Below, in pieces: positions 47,240 to 58,649 of a DNA stretch of 64,000 nucleotides. The notes beneath the pieces were generated by a model. That model saw only the letters and a list, made by a program, of their open reading frames with translations. It made no database searches and was not told the DNA's origin. The stretch is from Notamacropus eugenii (Eukaryota; Chordata; Mammalia; Diprotodontia; Macropodidae), in contig NC_092874.1 in assembly GCF_028372415.1 (NCBI RefSeq), positions 335,562,651 through 335,626,650 of the forward strand. Reading direction: 5' to 3'. The position numbers and the translations under genes are program-made. The stretch's first letter is position 1. Each line of letters begins with the position of its first letter.

Positions 47240-47470
47240 ACCCTTCCCATAGGTTATCATGCTGGAATCAAGAAAACCTGAGTTCAGATCTTACCCTTAC
47301 TAGTGGTGTGGCCCAGGGCAAGTCAATTAACCTGTTTGTCTCTGTTTCATCATCTGTAAAATTCAAATAGTAATACCTACCTCTCAGAATTGTTGTGAGG
47401 AGCAAATGAAATAATGTTTGTAAAATGTTTACACAGAGCTTGGCACATAGTAAATGTAACACAGCTATCC
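47240..47470 (+). repeat. tRNA-headed CORE-SINE, head truncated (sense)
   Basis: 'gaaaacctgagttcagatct', 'ggcccagggcaagtcaatta', 'ctacctctcagaattgttgt' and 'gcttggcacatagtaaatgt'. Confidence 0.85.
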
Positions 47471-47474
47471 CTTC

Positions 47475-48185
47475 CACATCTAGACTTTCCCCATAATGGA
47501 TTCGTTGTAGGTCTCCATAAGATATTAAATGGGAGCTTGTGGAGGTGGGTTTGCAGGAGCTGCGGAATGATATGCAAAGCCAGCAGATGACACAGAAAAA
47601 TGTTTAGAAACTCAGAAATGCATAAAATATATGCATAATATTGTATTGTATATATCAACCCAAATTTTATAATAAGGTACCATAGACACCCCATAAAAGA
47701 AAAGGAAAAATTCAGACTTCTCTAATACAAAGGGAAGGCCAAAAATTTTTACCTGGATTTTCCAGATCAAGGGGGTGCCATGCCTCTCATCCCCCTGATG
47801 TGAAAGGGATAACTATATAAGTGTTAGTGTTCATAATTATTATTATTAATTGGAATCCTAATCAACTCTGGAACCCCTCACTACTTAAAGTCAATGCCTT
47901 GTTAATCTCACATGTAAATCAGCTCAATTCCCTCATTCTAATGCACACTCTACTTATAAAACAGGCAAGAACATTAAAACGAATAGTGAAATATTGAATT
48001 GAGACAGAATAGAAAGCTATACAAAAATGGAATACAAAGCATTAAAATCATTCTCAGACTCCTCCATAAATGAATGGGCACAACCCTCTACAGGCTCATG
48101 AGGGATAACTTTCTAGAATCCTTTAGTCATCCAGCATACTAGGGAGAGAGACCCAATGGCCTCTGAGACTCTTGTACCCACTGGT
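47475..48185. other. Unassigned intergenic block
   Basis: AT-rich, no recognised element. The 105-codon minus-strand frame at 47377-47694 begins outside the SINE and runs into it, with no domain. Confidence 0.45.
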
Positions 48186-48189
48186 CAAT

Positions 48190-48310
48190 AGTCAATCAAC
48201 ATTCGTTAAGCATCTATGTCATGTATACATATACTGTGCCAAGCCCTGGGGAAACAAATAAGAAAAAGACAGTCCCTGCCTTCAAGAGGTTTACCATCTG
48301 ATAGGGGAAG
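48190..48310 (-). repeat. L2 3' tail (antisense)
   Basis: 'gtcaatcaacattcgttaag', 'tactgtgccaagccctgggg' and 'agtccctgccttcaagaggt'. Confidence 0.7.
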
Positions 48311-48560
48311 ACAGCACCCAAAAGAACACTGAGAAATGAGGGGGTAGGGATGGGATGCTTGGATAGTGGAGAAGTCCAAGAAATCCAAAATTAGTGTAGC
48401 CAGGTGGAAAATGAGGCAGTATCCAGAGGAAATAAAGTTTAGGCTTCAAACTTGTCTGCCTCTTGGGTAAGCCTCTTTGGTGCAGACATTCATCTTGGCT
48501 GATCTTGGCGTTATTAAGATTCTGCTGTAACTCCTACCTTTTTTGTTTATTTTGAGAATG

Positions 48561-48562
<2 letters not shown>

Positions 48563-48647
<85 letters not shown>

Positions 48648-48726
48648 GTCTCTCTCTCTCTGTCTCTCTCTCTCTCTGTCTGTCTCTGTCTCTCTCTCTC
48701 TCTCTGTCTCTGTCTCTCTCTCTCTC
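48563..48726 (+). repeat. (TC)n microsatellite with TGTC interruptions
   Basis: About 160 bp of TC dinucleotides, pure in the first 78 bp and interrupted by 'tgtc' units later. Open frames through it are low-complexity artefacts. It touches the 3' end of the 7SL-derived fragment. Confidence 0.97.
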
Positions 48727-48940
48727 CAGCAGCCATTCCTGGGCGAGATCCCACTGCTGAACAGCATGGGACCTCTGTCTACTTGGACCAATTTGAGCAA
48801 TCTTGGGTGGCCTGGTAGTTCCACCTCCCGCAACCTTGAGGGCTCACCGTGTCTGTCTCTCACTTAGTGCAGATACTCAAATAATTTCAGCCTTTCTGTA
48901 GTCTGTAACTTCTGAGCTCAAGTGATTCACCCAGCCTCCA
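48727..48940 (-). ncRNA. 7SL (SRP) RNA pseudogene, internal part including S domain
   Basis: In reverse complement the block order follows 7SL from about nt 50 to 260: 'cacttgagctcagaagtta', then 'tagtgcactaagtg'-like 'ctgcactaagtgag', 'cggtgagccctcaaggttgc' 'gggaggtgg', 'accaggccacccaag', 'tcccatgctgttcagcagt' and 'gggatctcgcccaggaatgg' 'ct'. S-domain sequence distinguishes it from an Alu-like SINE. The first about 50 nt and the last about 35 nt are missing, and it is diverged, so it cannot be a working SRP RNA gene. Confidence 0.75.
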
Positions 48941-48944
48941 TCTC

Positions 48945-49820
48945 TTTAAAAGCAAGGATCCAACATACGCACGAGGGCCTGCTATCACAGGATCTTAGAT
49001 ATGCTTTCCTAAAAGGAAAGGCAACTTTTGAGGGGTTAGCAATCCCCTTTAATCAAGTGCATGTATCATCCACTTAGTTCAGGGGAAAAAGTCAGCACCC
49101 TGAACTTCAGAGAAAAAAGAGAAATCAAAATCAACAGAGAGGCTTCCAAATGTCTGAGATAAGCAACATATGCATCACAGATCAGCAGACGCATCCAACT
49201 GTGTGACCATTACATACGTACATAGTTACCAGAGAGGGAAGCACCGACATCTGGGTTTTCAAAGTGGGGGGGGGGGGGGGAGGGAGTGGTTGCTTAATGG
49301 CTTCCTAGAGTCTCATCTGGCACACAAAGCTTCTTCCAAAAACTAAACCCTAAGGAAAACCTCACCCTCAGTCTTTATACACTTTTTTAGAGCAAGAGGG
49401 CATTTCAACCCTTGAAAACCAGTGCCTCATTAACAAAAGGTATGGGCCTTCCTACAAATCTTCCCAGGCCCATTAATGAGTGGGGAAGATCTTTAATCAT
49501 GTTATTCAATCAGAGGCACTTGATTATACTAAAACAAAAACAGCAAAAGATCCTACTTTGCTTGCCATCACAATCTCCCAGTAGCAGGAAGTATAGCTTT
49601 CAATACCACAATTAATTAGATTCTAAAGTTTTAAAACAAAATGGTAGTCTCCTTTCATGTGGCTTCCCTTCCTTCGCTTTATACTAACTATATGACTATA
49701 TACTGACTGTAGTACACTTCTGTCTACTCTGACTTCCATGTTCTAGCTATTTGGCTTTTTAAATGTCTTGCCACTGAGGAGACCACTCACCAATTATAAT
49801 TGATGTTTTGTGCACAAAAA
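48945..49820. other. Unassigned intergenic block with a poly(G) run
   Basis: Fifteen G at 49266-49280. No repeat family or gene recognised elsewhere in the block. Confidence 0.5.
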
Positions 49821-49945
49821 TATAGATAGATAATAGATACATAGATAGATATAGATATATGTATGTGAATATATATGTATATATGTGTGTATATGTGTAC
49901 ATGTATATGCATGTGTGTGTATGTATATGTACATGTATATGTATA
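49820..49945 (+). repeat. (GATA)/(TATG)n microsatellite cluster
   Basis: 'tagatagataatagatacat' passes into 'tatgtatatatgtgtgtata' and 'catgtatatgcatgtgtgtg'. The open frames here are low-complexity. Confidence 0.92.
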
Positions 49946-50027
49946 ACCTCCTGTGGAATGGAATACATGTGTACACTCTTCCAGTGGATGATGTTCTCTT
50001 GGACCCAAGCACTGTGAGGAATAAAGT

Positions 50028-50290
50028 TGAGGTAGCTGGGGGTACAGTAGATAGAACACTGGATCTGGCATCAGGAAAACAAGTTCAAAGTCAACCTCAG
50101 ATACTTACTAGCTATGGGATCCTGGCCAAGCCACTCATCCTCTTTTTGTCTCAGTTTTCTCATAGGGTTAATACAGGCACCTGTCTCACAAAGCTGTTTT
50201 GTGGATCAAATAAGATAATATTTGTAAAGTCATTAGTGCAGTCCCCAGTAGGCATTATGCAAACACATATTGCCTTCTCTTCTGTGCCAG
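50028..50290 (+). repeat. tRNA-headed CORE-SINE (sense)
   Basis: 'ggtagctgggggtacagtag' head, 'ttactagctatgggatcctg' and 'tttgtctcagttttctcata' CORE, 'aagataatatttgtaaagtc' tail. Confidence 0.85.
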
Positions 50291-50584
50291 CTCTTGGCTC
50301 TAGAGTCCAAAATCGTCATAGAATATATTAATGGTCATGTACCAGTGGACTTTTTGTAGTACCAAGTGTCCATTCGAGATCATGAGTTAGACCATTGTGT
50401 GACTCCAACTTCTGATACTCTTTCAATGGCTGAATGCCTTCTGAAGACTTAATCTCACCCTTTTTTCTTGGCCTGTATCATCTCTGTAAGACATTTATCA
50501 TAAAGCTGTGCTCATTGCTTATGATCCAAGAATAATTGAGGCAGTAAATGTTTGATGCTATAAAATTTATTTCCATTAATGGCA

Positions 50585-51075
50585 TACTCTTTTTTTTTGG
50601 TATACTATTTTTAAAAAATTTATCAGTCTTTCACTTTTTTACATCAGTGAAATTCCCCCAAGTATCTCTCCCCCTCCCTGAGAGCCATTCCATATAACAA
50701 ATAATATTGTTTTAAGAAAAAGATTTTTAAAAATCAGAAAAAGAAAAGCTGGAAAATATGTGCCATGTTCCACACCTATAGATCTACTACCTCTAAAGGA
50801 GTGAGCTTGGCCTCATATTTCTCATAGTTCTTCCTCGGACCTTTGTTTGTTCTTTGTAATTTTGCAGCATTCACTTTTGATTGCTTTGTGACTCTTTCCT
50901 CCGTTTACATTGTTGGAGTCCCTGTGTGAATTGTTCTCTTGACTCTGTTTACTTAACTCTGTTTCAGATCATGTAAGATTCATGTCTCTCTATGTTCATT
51001 ATAGTCATCATTTCTTAAAGCACAATAAGATTCCATTCTATTCATATGTGATAATTTGTTTAGTCATTTCCCAAT
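50585..51075 (-). mobile_element. L1-type 3' end (antisense)
   Basis: T-rich start, 'agccattccatataacaaat', 'catttcttaaagcacaataa' and 'gattccattctattcatatg' match the reverse complement of the ORF2 end and 3' UTR of a marsupial L1 family. Confidence 0.65.
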
Positions 51076-51084
51076 ATATGGACA

Positions 51085-51320
51085 TAATAATAATAGCTAG
51101 GATTTCTATAACACCTTAAGTTTTGTTTTTTAAATATTAAATAGCTCTTCAAGGTAGGTGCTGTTATTATTTCCACTTTTAAGGTGAGGAAATTGAGGCA
51201 GAAAGAGGTTAAGTGACTTACTTGCCCAGGGTTAAACATCTAGGTCTGAGGTTGGATTTGAATTCAAGTCTTCCTCATTCCAATTCCAGTGCTCTATCCA
51301 CTAGACCTATAGCTGCCTTG
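51085..51320 (-). repeat. CORE-SINE, full length (antisense)
   Basis: 'taacaccttaagttttgttt', 'tccacttttaaggtgaggaa', 'gtgctctatccactagacct' 'atagctgcc' in antisense order, lying between two L1 ends. Confidence 0.9.
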
Positions 51321-51329
51321 TATTGCATG

Positions 51330-52875
51330 TACTTTTTTTTTAAAAGTAATTTGTTTTCAGTTTTCTACAATCACTTCCATATATTTTAGATTTTTCTCCC
51401 TCTCCGAGATGGTATGCAATCTTGTATAGGTTCTACACATACATTCTTAATAAATACATTTTCACCTTAGTCATATTGCATAAAAGAATTAAAATGAATG
51501 GGAGAAACCATGAAAACAAAACAAAACAAAACATAACATAACACAAGAAAAAATAATCTGCTTCATTCTGTGATCCAATTCTATAGTTCTTTCTCTGAAC
51601 GTGGAAGGCATTTTGCCTCAAGAGTCCAATGGGATTTTTTTAGGTCCTTGCATTCCTGTGAAGGACTAAGACTACCAGAAAAATTTCTCACACACTGTGG
51701 TTGTTGCTGTGTACAAAGTTCTCCTGGTTCTGCTCCTTTCACTCAGCATCAGTTCATATAAGTCCTTCCAGGCCTCTCTGAAGCCTTCCTGTTCATCATT
51801 ACTCATAGCACAATAGTATTTCATTACATTCATATACCACAACTTGTTCAGCCATTCCCCAATTGATGGGCATCCCCCTGATTTCCAGTTTTTGGCCACC
51901 ACAAAGAGAGCTGCTATAAATATTTTTGTACATGTAGGGCCCTTTCCCATTTTTATGATCTCTTTGGGATACAGTCCTAGAAGTGATATTGCTGGGTCAA
52001 AGGGTCTGCACGTTTTTGTAGCCCTTTGGGCATAGTTCCACATTGCTCTCCAGAATGGTTGGACCAGCTCACAGCTCCACCAACAGTGAATTAGTGTTCC
52101 AACTCTCCCACATCTTCTTTAATATTTATCATCTTCCTGTTTTGTCATGTTATCCAATCTGATGGGTATGATGTGGTCCCTCAAAATTGCTTTGATTTGC
52201 ATCTCTCTAATCAATAGTGATTTAGAGCATTTTATCTTATAGATAGCTTTAATTTCTTCTTCTGAAAACTCCCTGTTCGTATCCTTTGACCATTTATCAA
52301 TTGAGGAATGACTTGCATTCTTGTACATTTGACTCAGTTCTCTATATATTTTAGGAATGAGGCCTTTGTCACAGATACTAGTTGCAAAAATTCTTTCCCA
52401 GTTTTCTGCTTCCCTCCTAATCTTGGCTGCATTGGGTTTGTTTGTGCAAAAACTTTTCCATTTAATGTAATCAAAATTATCCATTTTGCACTTCATAATG
52501 TTCTCTATCTCTTGTTTGGTCATAAATTTCTCCATTATCCATAAATCTGACAAATACACTATTCCTTGCTCCCCTACGTTGTTTATAATATCAATCTTTA
52601 TACCTAAATCATGTATCAATTTAGACTTTATTCTTGTGTACGATGTCAGGCATTGGTCTATGCCCACTTTACACCGCACTGTTATCCAGTTTTCCCAACA
52701 ATTTTTGTTGAACAGTGAGTTCTTATCCCAGAAGTTGGGGTCCTTGGGTTTATCAAACAGCAGATTGCTATATTCATTGACTACTGTGTCTTGAGTCCCT
52801 AACGTATTCTACTGGTCTACCCCTGTGTTTCCTAGCCAGTACCAAGTGGTTTTGATGATTGCTATGTTGCATCTA
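51330..52875 (-). mobile_element. 5'-truncated L1 LINE, ORF2 C-terminal region and 3' UTR (antisense)
   Basis: Two open minus-strand stretches cover the ORF2 C-terminal third: 52679-52119 (186 codons, including 'KLIHDLGIKIDIINN', 'FDYIKWKSFCTNK', 'WERIFATSICDKGLIPKIY' and 'LLIREMQIKAILRDH') and 52043-51672 (ending '[16 protein letters not shown]'). They are in different frames with a frameshift or deletion between them. No endonuclease or reverse-transcriptase domain remains, so it cannot move. Homologous to 8495-9557. Confidence 0.93.
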
Positions 52876-53285
52876 CTTTGTTTCCAATTCTTTTTTGCCC
52901 CAATTCTTTGCTAAAACAAAGTGCTGCTATAAATATCTTGGCTTCTGTGGAGACTTTCATCTTGTTGATGATCAAGGCATACTCTTCTGATGAAGTCCCA
53001 GACTCTTTGCTGAGTTTTCTTGTGTCAAAAGGTTCTACTCTGTGGCAAAGATCTTCACCCTTTCCATGGGGAACATCAAGGCTTTCAAGGCACTGAGACT
53101 AGATGGTAGGACATCAACATCCACATTGGCCTTCACTGCCTGGTAGTGAATGCCCAACTCATACATAGCCTGTCCCTGGTACTGGATGGTGAAATCCATT
53201 TTAGTTTTTGGCAGAATATAAATCAGTGGATAATCTTCTATCCATATTTTGAATGGAACTCTATGCAAGCTATCAACAGCCATAT
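52876..53285 (-). other. Coding-looking stretch of unknown origin next to an L1 piece
   Basis: 52876-52945 is a small antisense L1 piece ('tgctgctataaatatcttgg'). 53283-53035 is an 82-codon open minus-strand frame with ordinary protein composition (for example 'MDFTIQYQGQAMYEL', 'KANVDVDVLPSSLSALKAL') ending at TAG. I do not recognise it. It could be a processed-pseudogene remnant or chance. Confidence 0.35.
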
Positions 53286-53289
53286 TAAA

Positions 53290-54250
53290 ATATGTTCAAA
53301 ATCAATAATAATTAGAAAAGTGCAAATGAAAACAACTTTGAGATATCACCTACACCCACCATATTGGCAAGGATGAAAATGATGGGGCATGATGAGACAT
53401 GATAATTCACTGCTGGTAGAACTTTGAAGTGATCTAGCTGCTTGAAAAAAGGAACTGGAATTATTCAAAGAAAGTTACAAAATTGTTCAAGTCATTTGAT
53501 GCAGCCCACAATTGGGCTTATTTCCCACAGACACTATTGACAAGAAAAGCTCTGTCTTTGTGAAAATATTCATAGCAACAGTTTATTTTTTAAAATTCTT
53601 ATTTTATTGGTAGCGTTTGTTTTTCTATCACCCTAATTTTCAAATATATCATTCCCCTCTTCACTGGGCCACCTCCCATAGTAAATACTTAAACAAAAAG
53701 AAAATTTTAAAGTATTTAGCAAAACTGACAACAACCATATCTGACTATATATTCAATAAACTATACTCATTGTCCCCTAATTCTGCAAAGAAGGAAGGAG
53801 GTACATGTGTTCAGCTCTCTCCTGGTGTCAAATTTGGTCATTATAATTATACAGGACTCAGTTTCACTCTTGTTCTATTTACTTTGTCACAGCTATTTTT
53901 GTGTATTGTTTTTCCTAATTAGTAGCATTATTTGTAACGCTGAATACTTATGTACCTAACAACTGGGAAATGGCTGGACAAGTTGTGGTATATGAATACA
54001 ATAAAATATTATTATGTGGTTAAAGAAATCAAGTCATATGAATGTAATGTGATACTATTGTACTGATTACTGTACCATAAGGAACGACTACAAACAATTT
54101 TTAAAAAGATGGAGAAACCCCTATGAAGCAATGCACAGTAAACAAAACAGAACCAAGAGAACAATATGTACAATGATTTCAACACTATGAATGAAGGCAA
54201 TTTAAATAGCATTAAAATTCAGATTAAAAAGATTGTATAACTTTGGTACT
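53290..54250 (+). mobile_element. L1 ORF2-end/3' UTR fragment (sense), split by a nested antisense L1-type end
   Basis: 'gtgcaaatgaaaacaacttt' 'gagatatcacctacaccca' (53320-53360) and 'gaaaatattcatagcaacag' (53562-53581) belong to L1. The same element resumes at about 53945 with 'caactgggaaatggctggac' 'aagttgtggtatatgaat'. The intervening 53585-53925 is T-rich, opposite in orientation, and begins 'ttattttttaaaattcttat'. Confidence 0.7.
53585..53925 (-). mobile_element. Nested L1-type 3' end (antisense) inside the L1 fragment
   Basis: T-rich start followed by 'tttctatcaccctaattttc' and 'cattcccctcttcactgggc', layout of an antisense L1 3' UTR. Its removal brings the two L1 halves into register. 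Confidence 0.55.
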
Positions 54251-54619
54251 ATCATATCAAGTGATATAAAAATATCACATATCACAAAAATCTATCCTTT
54301 CTTTTAGCATGTGGAACACTACTAAAATATAAGGTTACAATCACTCTTAGATATTGTTTTATTTTGCTGTTTTCAGGGATTGCACAATGTGGGGAATGCA
54401 ATTATAAGTATACTGGTGTTTTGTATGGTGCACTAAAACAAAATTTATCAATATAATTTTATTAATTTAATTAACTTATTTATTTATAAAAGAAAAACAT
54501 CTGACGACACTAAAAGAAACAAGGAAAAGAAGGAGGGTTGTCAAAAGAGACCATTGTAGATGCAGAGAATGCTTCAACCAATTTAGAAACAAAAAGAAAC
54601 AAAGATAGTGAGTCATTTA

Positions 54620-54985
54620 TCTCACTACTATATATTTAACTTTTTCATCCCCACATCTTTCACAATGAAGGGGTGTAATTGAATACTCTTATTAAGTAAA
54701 ACTTCTTCCTCATTAATTAATTTTAAAAGTATTTTATTCAACTTAATCACTTTAAATTTTAATGCTATTTTTAATGCTGTTTAAAATGACTTTGTATAGT
54801 TGAAGTCATTTTTTCTGTCGTTCTCTTGGTTGTATTTTGTTTACTCAGCATTGCTTCATATAGGTTTCTCCATTTTTCTTTGAATTGTTCATAGTCATTC
54901 CTTAGGGCACAGTAATTGATTCAATAATACCCCATTATTTATTTCAATATTTTAAAAATATTCATTATTTACCAATTAGAGAAAT
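54620..54985 (-). mobile_element. L1-type 3' end (antisense)
   Basis: 'ggttgtattttgtttactca', 'gcattgcttcatataggttt', 'gttcatagtcattccttagg' and 'gcacagtaattgattcaata' match the reverse complement of an L1 end. 54255-54620 is AT-rich and unassigned. Confidence 0.6.
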
Positions 54986-54989
54986 CTTT

Positions 54990-55735
54990 CCTAATAGTAG
55001 TCATTCATATATCATATATTGATAAATAAAAACAATAATGAAGCAAAAGCTTTATATTTATAATATTTTGGTTATATGAAAGTTCACAGTTAAAATAACT
55101 TCAAACCCTCAATATTATAGTACATACATATATATAATAGTAGTTAAAGTTATATTTCACTTGCATAGAAATATCATCCTACACCATATAGTTCACTCCA
55201 GATATTGACTAATGTCTCTTAAGAATCTTCTTCATGGTTCTCCCAAGATAAGAGATAAATTCAGTCTCTCAGAAATAAACTAGATTAGATCTTTTTCTTG
55301 ATTTTTTTCTCTTCAGCCAACACAGGAAACAGTCTTTCTAGAATACATAGTACTTGCCAACTCCTTAAAGATTCTTTGTAGAATGTTCTCCATAATGTTT
55401 CTTTATAACATAATCATTAACAGTTCTGATGAAGAAGTTTCATCTTACCTTTTTCCTCTTCCTCAGATAAAACACACACAATATTCATTACTCCAAAAGG
55501 AGATGAATTTCATAGTTGGATTTTCTCAACTGACTTCCAGCTTCCAGCACAAACTACTTTACTTAGCATTCCATTTTGCTCTTAAAAATACAATAATATT
55601 ATTTATAGTCTCTGTGGGAAAACCTAGTGAAAAAGATGTTACACTTAGGTGATCTCAGAAGTTTTTTGATTGTCCCTCTATATCAGTAAAAGTATTTTGA
55701 GCACTTGTAGCCTCCTCTGCCCCAACCCCTGCTGG
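54990..55735. other. Unassigned AT-rich intergenic block
   Basis: No gene or repeat recognised. The 89-codon + frame at 55383-55652 has no domain. Confidence 0.45.
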
Positions 55736-55770
55736 CTGTGTGTGTGTGTGTGTGTATGTGTGCATACATC
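55736..55770 (+). repeat. (TG)n microsatellite
   Basis: 'ctgtgtgtgtgtgtgtgtgt' 'atgtgtgcatac', about 35 bp. Confidence 0.9.
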
Positions 55771-55774
55771 TTTG

Positions 55775-56630
55775 TGTGTATAATATAGAACATGGATGAT
55801 AAAGCTGATCTTGTGCCCTGATCTCTTCTTTGGGCCTCCATAATTGAACTATTTCTGGTGACAAGTGTGTCTAAGGTCCTTACTAAAGGACCTGTACAAC
55901 AAGAATCCCCTTATCAGCCCTTTGGTCCCACCTCTTGGGATTACAACTTCTCAGATGTAATAATATAATTCGAGTGAAGGAAGGGGAGAGGTAGAGTCTG
56001 CCCCCCTTTCCCATCCCAGAATGTTGCAGACCTTGCTCACATGCCTTAACCAGGTGAGCCTGCATCAAGGCCACCAGATGCTCTTTCTTTCTCCTCTCCT
56101 TTAGTAGGTCTTCACTTGTGTCTGTGGCAAAATCAGCATGGAACCAAAGGCAAAGTTAGGGCTGCAGCATGAGGGAGAGAAGACTAGTGGCAAGGAAAGA
56201 GTCAGAAGCTACCAGAAAGAAGAGCCCACTTCCTGGTTGAGGAAGCTGTTTCCAGTGAAGACAAAATATAAACTAATTAGCAGCCTTGCAAAAACCATTT
56301 ATGTTCCAACAAGGCTTGAATATCAACCTCTCAGTTGATTGTTCTAGTAGTGACAGGTTAATCGTTATACATTATAATTCTTTTGTGGAAAAAAAATTCT
56401 TTTGTGCTTAGCAATCCTTTTCTGCATGGCAATAAACTTATACTATATTTGATTCATAGTTGTACATTGAGTACCTTTTCATTCCCTCCCCCCCACCTCC
56501 CCAGTCCCACTTCCCTCACCCTTCCTCCCCAACACTTTAGAAACTCAAAGTCTGCAGCCAACAGTAACATTACTGTAATTAGCAACTTTCCTCGGGAAGA
56601 TGAAGTGGGAGTAAGGAGTCAATAAATGTA
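55775..56630. other. Unassigned intergenic block
   Basis: Contains a C-rich stretch at 56485-56535. No gene or repeat family recognised. Confidence 0.45.
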
Positions 56631-56634
56631 AGAA

Positions 56635-57480
56635 TTGGAGAACCCTACTTCCCCCACTGAGAAGTCACACTTCTTTATTAAACCAAGCATACCCTTTGAC
56701 CCAGCATTACCACTACCAGATCTATACTCCCAAGGAGTTCAAAGGGAAGGGAAAATAACCCACATGCACAAAAATATTTATAGCAGCTCTTTTTGTGGTG
56801 GCAAAAAATTTGAAATAGAGGGAATGCCCATCAATTGGGGAATGGCTAAACAAGTTGTGATATATTTATGTAATGGAATACTATTGTGCTATAAGAAATT
56901 CTGAACAGATGTCCATCAACTGGGGAATGACTGAACAAGTTGTGATACAGGAATGTAATGGAATACTCTTGTTTTATTAGAAATGATGAGCAGGCAAATT
57001 TCAGAAAAAATCTGGGAAGACTTGCATGCACTGATGCTGAGTAAAGTGTGCAGAACCAGAAGAACACTGTACACAGTAACAGTAACATTGTGTCATGATC
57101 AGATAGGATAGACTTAGCTCTTCTCAGCAGTACAATGATCCAAGACAATTCCAAAAGACTTGTGATGGGAAATGCTATCCACATCCAGAGAAAGAATTAT
57201 GGAATCTGAATGCATAGCGATGCATACTGTTTTCACTTGTTTGTTTGTTTTTTCTTTCTCGTGGTTTTTCCCTTTTGTTCTGATTCTTCTTTCACAACAT
57301 GACCAATGTGGAAATATGTTTAACATGACTGTACATGTATAATCTATATCAGATTGCTTGCTGTCTTAGGGGGAAGGAGGGAAAGGAAGGAGGAAGAAAC
57401 ATCTGGAACTTGAAATCTTACAAAAATGAATGTTGAAAACTAACTTTACACGTGATTGGAAAAAATAAAATATTATTAAG
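56635..57480 (+). mobile_element. L1 3' end (sense) with an internal tandem duplication
   Basis: The + strand reads an ORF2 C-terminal relic ('SIPFDPALPLPDLYSQG', 'GMPINWGMAKQVVIYLCN') then 'aggaatactcttg', 'gatgctgagtaaagtgtgca' 'gaaccagaagaacactgt', 3' UTR and a terminal 'ggaaaaaataaaatattatt'. The segment around 56822-56905 is repeated at about 56909-56990. Confidence 0.85.
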
Positions 57481-57559
57481 TGCAAAAAAGCCCAGTAACA
57501 ACATTATTGTAAAAACACCCAAGTCTGAAAGACTTCAGAATTCTGAACAACTAAATTCA

Positions 57560-57860
57560 CTTTACATGGTATGAAGTTCTTTCAAGTAGCAGTTACTTTC
57601 CCAATCATAGTTTTTAAATCAATTATTAACCACAATTCCAGAGGACTCATGATGAAACAAGTTACCTGCTTCCTGACAGAGAGGTGTGGGACTGAGGGTA
57701 CAGATTGAGGCATACATATTTTTTGGAAGTAGCCAATGTGGGAAGTGGTTTTTGCTTGACTATCCATATCTGTTACAAGGGCTTTGTTTTTCTTTCTTTT
57801 TCAGTTGGGGATAGGGGGGTAGGAGGGAGAAAAGGTAATTCTGGTTAACTGAAAAAAAAA
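57560..57860 (+). mobile_element. L1-type 3' end, second family (sense)
   Basis: 'attccagaggactcatgatg', 'ctgcttcctgacagagaggt' and 'gattgaggcatacatatttt' with an A-run near 57855. Confidence 0.65.
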
Positions 57861-58130
57861 TTTAAAGAGAAGTCATGTTTCCCAAGCAATGAACCAACTA
57901 TAAAACGGCATGTACAGAACAGGAAGAGGTAAGTACCTTGAGTCCCTCTGGATCCCAATAGCAGTTGCCTCTAGCTACTATACTAGACTTAAAAAGGAGA
58001 ATTAACTTTTCTTCTGGCTTTCTCTTTACATTTTTTGTATGTCAAGACATTAATTGCTTTTCAGTGGGCTTCTGGGGAGAGCAAAAGAGGTGATTTGCCT
58101 TCCTAATCCCTTACACATCAGTAGCTATGA

Positions 58131-58152
58131 TGGATATATATATATATATATA
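58131..58152 (+). repeat. (TA)n microsatellite
   Basis: 'gatatatatatatatatata' followed by 'tacatg'. Confidence 0.9.
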
Positions 58153-58157
58153 CATGT

Positions 58158-58260
58158 AAAGAAGTCAGTCAGTCAATAAACATTTTTAAGTATCTGCTAT
58201 GTCTCAGGCACTGTGCTTAACCCTGGGGATACAAAAAAGGAAAAAGACAATACATGACGG
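58158..58260 (-). repeat. L2 3' tail (antisense)
   Basis: 'gtcagtcaataaacattttt', 'aagtatctgctatgtctcag' and 'gcactgtgcttaaccctggg'. The following 58260-58650 holds nothing I recognise. Confidence 0.7.
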
Positions 58261-58649
58261 TACAAAGAGCCCAAGATGGTATATGAGCCTAATGTTACCA
58301 AACCTCAAGTCCTTAGCTGACTCTTCAGCTATGTGCTGAACACACGTGACTAGGGACAAAGAACATCAGGTGATGTTTCTAGACTTGATGGCTACTTTTC
58401 GAACTCGAGGTCTGTAATCATTGAGAGGTCTGGGTGCTAGTTGTCTAGCCAAAAGTGTTCCCTATGTTTATACCCTTCTTAGTGGAGAACACGACCACTG
58501 CCAAAAGGAGGACCCCAAGATCTGTACCTAGAGTGAGTTACTGCCTAAGTGAAAGCTAAATCTATTCAGCAGACTCCCAAGTTCCCCAGGATTCACTTTA
58601 TCTTTCCAGAGAGCTTATAATAGAGGTAATGGGTTTCTAAGGGTCTTTA

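Noticed and set aside
48446..48863. Open frames of about 90-109 codons rich in Arg-Glu or Leu-Ser on both strands
   Set aside because: Direct translation of the (TC)n microsatellite; composition is two-residue repeats, with no homology.
49885..50331. 148-codon + frame
   Set aside because: Starts in a TATG microsatellite and continues through a CORE-SINE.
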